Assembly (NCBI GenBank): GCA_904419835.1
Contig: CAJFTA010000083.1
Location: 1 to 6,708 of the forward strand
Direction: 5' to 3'
DNA: 6,708 nucleotides
DNA from: an uncultured Pseudoflavonifractor sp.
GTDB lineage: Bacteria > Bacillota > Clostridia > Oscillospirales > Oscillospiraceae
A program made the position numbers and the translations under genes. The number at the start of each line of letters is the position of its first letter. Within the stretch, counting starts at the first letter, position 1. Below the pieces are notes generated by a model. The model searched no databases and was not told the DNA's origin. It saw only the letters and a list, made by a program, of their open reading frames with translations. Positions 1 through 6,708 of the stretch are shown in pieces.

Positions 1-3
1 GAG

Positions 4-27
4 TTCCGTCATCCGCAGATGACGGAA
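4..27. repeat. Perfect 10-bp hairpin (array member 1)
   Basis: Arms at 4-13 and 18-27 are exact reverse complements around a 4-base loop; a G-T wobble at 3/28 would extend the stem in plus-strand RNA. No T-run follows on either side, so it is not a canonical terminator. It is the first of five hairpins that fill the space to the left of the anti-sigma gene. Confidence 0.6.
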
Positions 28-41
28 TCAAATGAAAATCC

Positions 42-74
42 GTCATTTTCGGGGACATGCGCCTCGAAAATGAC
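42..74 (+). repeat. 13-bp hairpin (array member 2)
   Basis: Arms 42-54 and 62-74 pair with 12 Watson-Crick pairs and one G-T wobble around a 7-base loop. The wobble would become an A-C mismatch in minus-strand RNA, so the fold is slightly better on the plus strand. Its left arm shares the word TCCGTCAT (39-46) with the left arm of the previous hairpin (5-12), so the two can pair in alternative ways. Confidence 0.6.
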
Positions 75-80
75 ACTTCT

Positions 81-131
81 CATGAAATTTTTGCCGACAG
101 TTTCATCAGAAATCGAGACAAAAATTTCATG
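81..131. repeat. Long hairpin with inner stem (array member 3)
   Basis: The 13-base arms 81-93 and 119-131 are perfectly complementary. The 25-base interior contains a second short stem (101-104 with 109-112, extendable by CGA/TCG after a bulge). The right arm also contains the 8-base palindrome TTCATGAA at 126-133. AT-rich; function unknown. Confidence 0.55.
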
Positions 132-140
132 AAGCTCCTT

Positions 141-168
141 CGAAAAAGTGGCGGAAGCCACTTTTTCG
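141..168. terminator. Candidate bidirectional intrinsic terminator
   Basis: Arms 141-152 and 157-168 are perfectly complementary: a GTGGC/GCCAC core, a 4-base loop (GGAA on plus, TTCC on minus), and an A5/T5 flank inside the stem, so either strand reads GC stem then T-run. This is the usual form of a bidirectional Rho-independent terminator. It lies about 64 bases beyond the anti-sigma stop codon and is the best candidate for ending that minus-strand operon. A caveat is that the T-run is itself base-paired and followed by CG. Confidence 0.5.
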
Positions 169-170
169 AC

Positions 171-213
171 AGCAATAACCGCCTCTCCAAAATAGGGAGA
201 GGCGGTTATTGCT
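171..213. repeat. Perfect 18-bp inverted repeat (array member 5)
   Basis: Arms 171-188 and 196-213 are exact reverse complements over 18 bases with a 7-base loop (189-195). This is the strongest hairpin in the window. It starts 18 bases past the anti-sigma stop codon on the minus strand, so it would form at the 3' end of that mRNA. The following minus-strand bases (GTCG) are not T-rich, so it may act as a 3' stabilising structure or help the next hairpin as part of a double terminator rather than terminate alone. Confidence 0.6.
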
Positions 214-231
214 GAAAAGTGGAAAACAGTG

Positions 232-1665
232 TCAGGGCGCGGTCCAGATGATCTGTCCGGCCAGAGAGACGGAGGCGATGTCCGCCGTATCGGGGAAAAT
301 ACGGTTCCCATCGGCGTCCTGGGGACGGAAGTGGGCCGAGGAGGGACCATTGGCGGAACCGGAGGCGCCCTGCCACACGGTGGCAATCCGGCTGCCGTCG
401 GCCAGGGTGAGCACGGGGGCCGCGCCCTGGTCAAAGAGCAGGTTCAAAGCGTCGATGCCGTTTTCCACTGTAAAGGAGACGTCCAGGGCGGAGAGCCGCA
501 GCTCGGTGAGGCTGAGGGTTATGCCGTCGAGGGCTACGTCAGCTTGGACGGCTGCGGCCAGGGCGGCGCTCTGGTCTGAGGTAAATGTAAGGGAAAAAGG
601 CCTGTCGGAGAGGAGCTTGTCTATCTGATAGGATACCTCCAGTTCCAGATAGGGCAGGTCGGCGGCGGTAAGAGGGCAGTCCCGGAAGGTATAGAGGATA
701 ACAGAGCCGCCGCCGGGGAGCGTCAGCTGATTGCCCTCATACATGGAATAGCGCGTCCCGGTGCGCACGTCCACCAGCGCCTCCGGCAGTATGCCGGCGC
801 AGACATATGCGCCGTTTTGGGAGCGGCCTTCTGTGAGGGCGACGGCGAGACCGTTTTCCGTTGCGGCGCAGCCCCGGACGGCGTACTGGGGGAAGGATTC
901 GTTCAGCGGCAGGGAAATGGAGATGTTCTGCGCTTCAATGGCGGAAGCGGCAGACGAGATATCTGCGCCATGATTCCAAGACGCCATGCCGGAGAGGTCG
1001 GGGATATCCAGCCCGGCCAGCGGAGCGAGGGAGACGGCCTCGTCGGGCTGATAGCCGAAAGCGCCGCTGGAATAGAGGGGGACCGCCACGCCGTCAGCTG
1101 TGAAGGTGAGCTGTCTGCCGGACAGGGAGCCGCCGCCGGAGAGCCGGTGATCGGCCAGCTCACAGCAGAAGAACAGCGTTTTTCCGTCCTCGGAGAGGAC
1201 GGGGGCGTCCATTCCGCCGCCGCTGAAGGACTGGCCGTCGGCCAGGAGCGCGATGTCCATGGAGTGCGTGCTGAGCCGGGCGTCCGGGTCTATGGGGCTG
1301 CCGTCCGAACGGGAAAGGGAGAGCAGCAGGATGATGCCGCTGTCGTCGGCCATCACGTCCTCCAGAGTGAGGGTGTAGTCCCCGGCGGTCTGGCTGACGC
1401 CGGGGGCGGTGACCGCACTGGGGGGAATTGCGGCGCCGGGCCAGAAGCGCTGCCATAAGCCGGAAACACCGGCGGCCGCAGCGCCGATGATAAGGAAGAG
1501 GGCCAGCGCGGCGGCCAGCAGAAGGGTGCGCCGGGGGAGGGCGCGGCGTTGGCGGGGGATGCCGGCGGCCAGCCGCCGGCGGACGGCGCGCTCAATGTCG
1601 CAGGGGGGCGTGGCAACCCGGGAGAGCGCGTCATATATCAGCTGTTCGTCAGGGGTTCGGTTCAT
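232..1665 (-). CDS. Membrane-anchored DUF4179-like anti-sigma factor
   Basis: A 477-residue protein, probably the anti-sigma partner of the ECF sigma factor just upstream. Residues 1-46 are a short cytoplasmic part rich in Arg, expected to bind the sigma factor. Residues about 47-70 form one strongly hydrophobic membrane segment (Leu/Ala/Ile). The remaining ~400 residues would lie outside the cell and look beta-rich and Gly/Ser-rich, with a TLEDVMADDSGIILLLSL stretch after the membrane that resembles DUF4179 proteins of Clostridia. No HxxxCxxC zinc anti-sigma motif is present; the cytoplasmic part has one Cys (residue 22). The ATG at 1665-1663 is chosen because GGAGG ends 7 bases upstream; a TTG six bases earlier is almost on top of that site. 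Its ATG overlaps the sigma stop by 4 bases. The ligand or stress is not visible. Family naming is from memory of such pairs; role by context is fairly secure. Confidence 0.8.
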   Translation of the reverse strand: MNRTPDEQLIYDALSRVATPPCDIERAVRRRLAAGIPRQRRALPRRTLLLAAALALFLIIGAAAAGVSGLWQRFWPGAAIPPSAVTAPGVSQTAGDYTLTLEDVMADDSGIILLLSLSRSDGSPIDPDARLSTHSMDIALLADGQSFSGGGMDAPVLSEDGKTLFFCCELADHRLSGGGSLSGRQLTFTADGVAVPLYSSGAFGYQPDEAVSLAPLAGLDIPDLSGMASWNHGADISSAASAIEAQNISISLPLNESFPQYAVRGCAATENGLAVALTEGRSQNGAYVCAGILPEALVDVRTGTRYSMYEGNQLTLPGGGSVILYTFRDCPLTAADLPYLELEVSYQIDKLLSDRPFSLTFTSDQSAALAAAVQADVALDGITLSLTELRLSALDVSFTVENGIDALNLLFDQGAAPVLTLADGSRIATVWQGASGSANGPSSAHFRPQDADGNRIFPDTADIASVSLAGQIIWTAP

Positions 1666-2186
1666 AAGCAATCCTCCTTTGCACAGGACGGGTGAGACGG
1701 GGCCAGGGCCCTGGCCAGCTTCTTTCTGGCCCGCTGGTAGCGCTGCCGCGCGGTGGCGGCGGACACGCCGTGCCGCTGGGCCAGGACTTCGAAGGATTCC
1801 CCCTCCATAACCCGGCCGAAGACCAGGGCCCGCTCCTCCGGCCGGAGGGTGAGGAGGGCCCGGCGCAGGTCCTCGCCGATATAGTCCGGGTCGGACTGAG
1901 GCGGGGGAGGGGGCGCGAAGAGCTGCCGCTTCCGCCGCCGTATCTGGTCAATACAGGCGGTATAGGCCAGCCGGTACAGCCAGGGCTGAAGCGGCGCGGC
2001 CCTGAGACGTTCCCGGTAGCGCCAGGCCTTGAAAAAGGCGTCCTGTACGGCGTCCTGGGCCTCGTGGTAGTCGCAGAGAATATGGTGGCAGTAGCGCAGC
2101 AGGGGGTGCCCGTAGCGGGCGATGACAGCGGAGAGCGCGGCCTCGTCCCCGGCGGAAAAAGCGGCCTGAAGCTGCTGTTCGTCCAT
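1662..2186 (-). CDS. ECF-family RNA polymerase sigma factor
   Basis: A 174-residue sigma-70 family protein of the extracytoplasmic-function group, which directs core RNA polymerase to a small stress or envelope regulon. Region 2 spans about residues 22-87: DAVQDAFFKAW (45-55) matches the core-binding region 2.2, and W69-LYRLAYTACIDQIRRRKR (to 87) matches regions 2.3-2.4, used for -10 recognition. A Pro-rich linker (92-96 are five prolines) leads to region 4 at about 105-162, with the helix-turn-helix SFEVLAQRHGVSAATARQRY (131-150), used for -35 recognition. Regions 1 and 3 are absent, as expected, and the length is typical. The ATG is preceded by AAAGGAGGGA with about 6 bases spacing. It is the first gene of a two-gene operon with the anti-sigma factor, the usual order for ECF units, which often autoregulate. 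The ECF subgroup cannot be assigned from the sequence alone. Confidence 0.92.
   Translation of the reverse strand: MDEQQLQAAFSAGDEAALSAVIARYGHPLLRYCHHILCDYHEAQDAVQDAFFKAWRYRERLRAAPLQPWLYRLAYTACIDQIRRRKRQLFAPPPPPQSDPDYIGEDLRRALLTLRPEERALVFGRVMEGESFEVLAQRHGVSAATARQRYQRARKKLARALAPSHPSCAKEDCL
1673..1680 (-). promoter_or_regulatory. RBS of the anti-sigma gene
   Basis: Minus strand reads AAAGGAGG here, 7 bases before the ATG at 1665. It sits inside the last codons of the sigma gene and decides the start: the in-frame TTG at 1671 would be only one base away. Together with the ATGA overlap it indicates coupled translation of sigma and anti-sigma. Confidence 0.75.
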
Positions 2187-2216
2187 GGTGTCCCTCCTTT
2201 CATTGCACGGTGCTGA

Positions 2217-2257
2217 AAACCGGTTTCACCCATGATAACGGCGGAAGAGCCGGTTTT
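2217..2257. promoter_or_regulatory. Operator-like palindrome plus repeated half-site
   Basis: AAACCGGTTT at 2217-2226 is a perfect 10-base palindrome. CCGGTTT occurs again at 2250-2256, exactly 30 bases (about three helical turns) away. The outer sequences 2216-2223 and 2250-2257 can also pair as an 8-bp hairpin. The palindrome falls where transcription would begin from the candidate sigma-operon promoter and the second copy lies in its spacer, so a repressor or activator site is plausible. No regulator is identified. Confidence 0.35.
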
Positions 2258-2262
2258 GTGAC
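2232..2262 (-). promoter_or_regulatory. Candidate sigma-A-type promoter of the ECF operon
   Basis: On the minus strand a -35-like GTCACA (2262-2257, 4 of 6 consensus bases) and a -10-like TATCAT (2237-2232, 5 of 6) are separated by 19 bases, longer than the usual 17. Initiation would fall near 2225, about 40 bases before the sigma start codon. The long spacer suggests an activated promoter if it is real. It lies just downstream of a minus-strand terminator, so the ECF operon would be insulated from upstream transcription. Confidence 0.3.
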
Positions 2263-2270
2263 AGAGGGGC

Positions 2271-2311
2271 GAAAAAAGAAAACGGTTCGCCCGGACGTGG
2301 ACGAACCGTTT
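2271..2311 (-). terminator. Rho-independent terminator on the minus strand
   Basis: A perfect 10-bp stem (2280-2289 with 2302-2311) with a 12-base loop is followed on the minus strand by TTTTCTTTTTTC. On the plus strand no T-run follows, so orientation is clear. It would stop minus-strand transcription arriving from the rpoB promoter side about 85 bases before the ECF sigma start codon, acting as an insulator or as an attenuator if the operon promoter lies further upstream. No gene is seen upstream on that strand. Confidence 0.6.
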
Positions 2312-2400
2312 GACGGTCAATAAACCCTGGGACTCAAGGTTTCGGAGGGAAAGATAGTGTGAAAGAAAAACGGCAGGGTTGTCTTTCATAGGAGGAAGGC

Positions 2401-2429
2401 AAAATAAAAATCTGGATTTCTCCAGATTT
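2401..2429 (-). terminator. Second minus-strand terminator-like hairpin
   Basis: Arms 2408-2416 and 2421-2429 form a perfect 9-bp stem with a GAAA tetraloop on the minus strand, followed by TTATTTT, which gives a run of TTTTTATTTT with the last stem bases. On the plus strand the loop is TTTC and only three Ts follow. The stem is AT-rich, so strength is moderate. It lies only 15 bases behind the -35 of the rpoB promoter and points away from it, as if to stop divergent transcription leaving that promoter. Confidence 0.5.
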
Positions 2430-2444
2430 CACCTGCAAAAGGGA

Positions 2445-2473
2445 TTGACTTGTACAAATACCCATGGTATACT
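2445..2473 (+). promoter_or_regulatory. Strong sigma-A promoter for rpoB-rpoC
   Basis: TTGACT (2445-2450) and TATACT (2468-2473) each match consensus at 5 of 6 positions with an optimal 17-base spacer, and TGG before the -10 supplies an extended -10 (TGn). Transcription would begin near 2479-2481, giving a leader of about 240 bases before rpoB. Dyad symmetries overlap it: TTGTACAA at 2450-2457, ATACC-CAT-GGTAT at 2458-2470 and GTATAC at 2467-2472. It is the only near-consensus promoter seen on this strand upstream of rpoB. Confidence 0.85.
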
Positions 2474-2479
2474 TAAATG

Positions 2480-2650
2480 CTCTCACATCCGAAACAGAGG
2501 ACTTCCGATTCCCTCCCAGCTTGGATATAGTTTAACACGGACGTGGGAAAAGCGCAATAGGGAACCCAAACATCGTTTCAACGCATGCGGGCGTATCGAA
2601 ACGGCCGCGGCGTACCCCTTTGTAGGATTTGACGAAGAAGAGGACAGAGA
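2480..2650 (+). other. Untranslated leader of the rpoB mRNA
   Basis: About 170 bases between the predicted transcription start and the possible leader ORF carry no convincing gene. The clearest structure is an interrupted stem at 2574-2603 (CGTTTC/GAAACG outside, ACGC/GCGT inside), next to the palindromes CGCATGCG (2582-2589) and CCGCGG (2605-2610). No T-run follows, so it is not an intrinsic terminator. I recognise no known riboswitch or ribosomal-protein leader. Confidence 0.4.
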
Positions 2651-2721
2651 ATGCGGTTTTTGACCTGCGGGAACAGGCAAAAGATCGCGGCAGTATCAGA
2701 AAACGAGGTGTTATTTCTACG

Positions 2722-2725
<4 letters not shown>
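2651..2725 (+). CDS. Possible 24-residue leader peptide overlapping the rpoB start
   Basis: An ATG at 2651 preceded by AAGAGGA (2638-2644, 6-base spacing) opens a 24-codon frame that reads MRFLTCGNRQKIAAVSENEV and then LFLR, ending at TGA 2723-2725. That stop overlaps the rpoB ATG at 2722 in an ATGA arrangement, and also touches the second ATG at 2725. The rpoB ribosome binding site lies within its codons 19-20 (GAG GTG), and the codons TTA, CTA and CGA just before the stop are unlike the CTG/CTC- and CGC-dominated usage of rpoB. It could couple or gate translation of rpoB. The peptide has no recognised family; short chance ORFs with a fair binding site do occur, so the call is tentative. Confidence 0.35.
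2705..2710 (+). promoter_or_regulatory. Probable RBS of rpoB
   Basis: GAGGTG matches the anti-Shine-Dalgarno sequence and ends 11 bases before the ATG at 2722, similar to the 11-base gap before rpoC. The spacing to the next ATG (2725) is 14 bases, which favours the first of the two tandem ATGs. Confidence 0.55.
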
Positions 2726-6441
<3,716 letters not shown>

Positions 6442-6445
6442 GAAA

Positions 6446-6451
6446 GGGAGG
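6446..6451 (+). promoter_or_regulatory. RBS of rpoC
   Basis: GGGAGG ends 11 bases before the rpoC ATG at 6463, within the 21-base gap after the rpoB stop. No promoter or terminator is visible in the gap, so rpoB and rpoC are co-transcribed. Confidence 0.7.
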
Positions 6452-6462
6452 ACGACAGAGTT

Positions 6463-6708
6463 ATGAGTTACGCTGAGTTTGACGCCATCCGCATTGGCAT
6501 CGCCTCCCCGGAGCAGATCCGCGAGTGGTCCTACGGCGAGGTCAAGAAGCCGGAGACCATCAACTACCGCACGCTCAAGCCCGAGCGGGACGGCCTGTTC
6601 TGCGAGCGTATCTTTGGCCCCACCAAGGACTGGGAGTGCCACTGCGGCAAGTACAAGAAGATCCGCTACAAGGGCAAGATCTGCGACCGCTGCGGCGTGG
6701 AGGTCACC
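6463..6708 (+). CDS. rpoC: DNA-directed RNA polymerase subunit beta', 5' part only
   Basis: The first 82 codons of the beta' subunit; the gene continues past the right edge. The translation starts MSYAEFDAIRIGIASPEQIR and contains the conserved NYRTLKPERDGLFCERIFGP segment (34-53). Four cysteines at 59, 61, 74 and 77 form the CxC-x12-CxxC zinc-binding module typical of the beta' N-terminus, which helps hold the RNA/DNA at the exit and downstream clamp. The start is an ATG 21 bases after the rpoB stop with GGGAGG upstream. The fragment is intact, with codon use matching rpoB. The catalytic NADFDGD loop lies beyond the window and cannot be checked. Confidence 0.97.
   Translation, partial: MSYAEFDAIRIGIASPEQIREWSYGEVKKPETINYRTLKPERDGLFCERIFGPTKDWECHCGKYKKIRYKGKICDRCGVEVT

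Noticed and set aside
9..434. A 141-codon minus-strand frame covering the left-edge hairpins
   Set aside because: Its first half is an out-of-frame reading of the anti-sigma gene, and the rest reads through the inverted repeats; no RBS or protein-like features.
817..1458. Plus-strand frames of 80-213 codons inside the anti-sigma gene
   Set aside because: They are shadows of a GC-rich gene on the other strand: Gly/Arg/Glu-rich, no RBS, no domains.
1666..1671. TTG start for the anti-sigma protein, six bases upstream of the ATG
   Set aside because: It is one base from the GGAGG motif, too close to be used; the ATG at 1665 has a 7-base spacing and the ATGA overlap.
2206..2228. ECF-type autoregulated promoter (TGAAAC ... 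CGTG) on the minus strand
   Set aside because: The two elements are 13 bases apart, whereas known Bacillus ECF promoters of this type use about 16, and the transcript would start at the RBS.
1649..2389. A 246-codon minus-strand frame overlapping the sigma gene
   Set aside because: It covers the sigma gene in another frame, has a Pro/Arg/Ser-rich shadow composition, runs through the terminator at 2271-2311, and its ATG at 2389 has no purine-rich RBS (the upstream bases are CCTCCT).
2379..2663. A 94-codon plus-strand frame across the rpoB promoter
   Set aside because: It starts at a TTG, runs through a near-consensus promoter and has no recognisable protein features.
2629..2721. N-terminal extension of RpoB from TTG 2629
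   Set aside because: The only upstream signal (AGGA) is two bases from the TTG, the 31 codons lack the rpoB codon bias, and no family landmark falls in it. The tandem ATG at 2722/2725 fits better, though an extension cannot be fully excluded.

Overview
The window looks like a piece of a moderately GC-rich Gram-positive chromosome, most likely a Clostridia member of the Oscillospiraceae type (relatives of Flavonifractor, Oscillibacter or Lawsonibacter). This rests on a Firmicutes-style RpoB, strong AAAGGAGG-type ribosome binding sites, heavy preference for C- and G-ending codons, and a sigma/anti-sigma pair of a kind common in Clostridia. The genus is an inference; no database was searched.

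Layout. Positions 1-231 hold no convincing gene but are packed with five nearly back-to-back hairpins, one of which resembles a bidirectional intrinsic terminator. Positions 232-2186, minus strand, are a two-gene operon: an ECF sigma factor followed by a membrane-anchored, DUF4179-like anti-sigma factor, joined by a 4-base ATGA stop/start overlap. Positions 2187-2650 are intergenic: a candidate minus-strand promoter with a palindromic operator-like site, two terminator-like hairpins oriented on the minus strand, and a near-consensus sigma-A promoter on the plus strand. Positions 2651-2725 are a possible 24-codon leader ORF whose stop overlaps the rpoB start. rpoB (2722-6441) is complete, and rpoC begins 21 bases later and runs off the right edge.

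How the parts work together. rpoB and rpoC encode the two catalytic subunits of RNA polymerase, beta and beta', and form one plus-strand operon. The divergent ECF sigma factor would bind that core enzyme and redirect it when its anti-sigma partner releases it. Immediately upstream of rpoB, where rplJ-rplL usually sits, there is instead this divergent ECF operon, so rpoB appears to start from its own promoter here.

I see no clearly undescribed multi-gene system. The points most worth checking are the leader ORF coupled to rpoB, the minus-strand terminators behind the rpoB promoter, the operator-like palindrome at the sigma promoter, the palindrome array at the left edge, and a proline at a known rifampicin-contact position.
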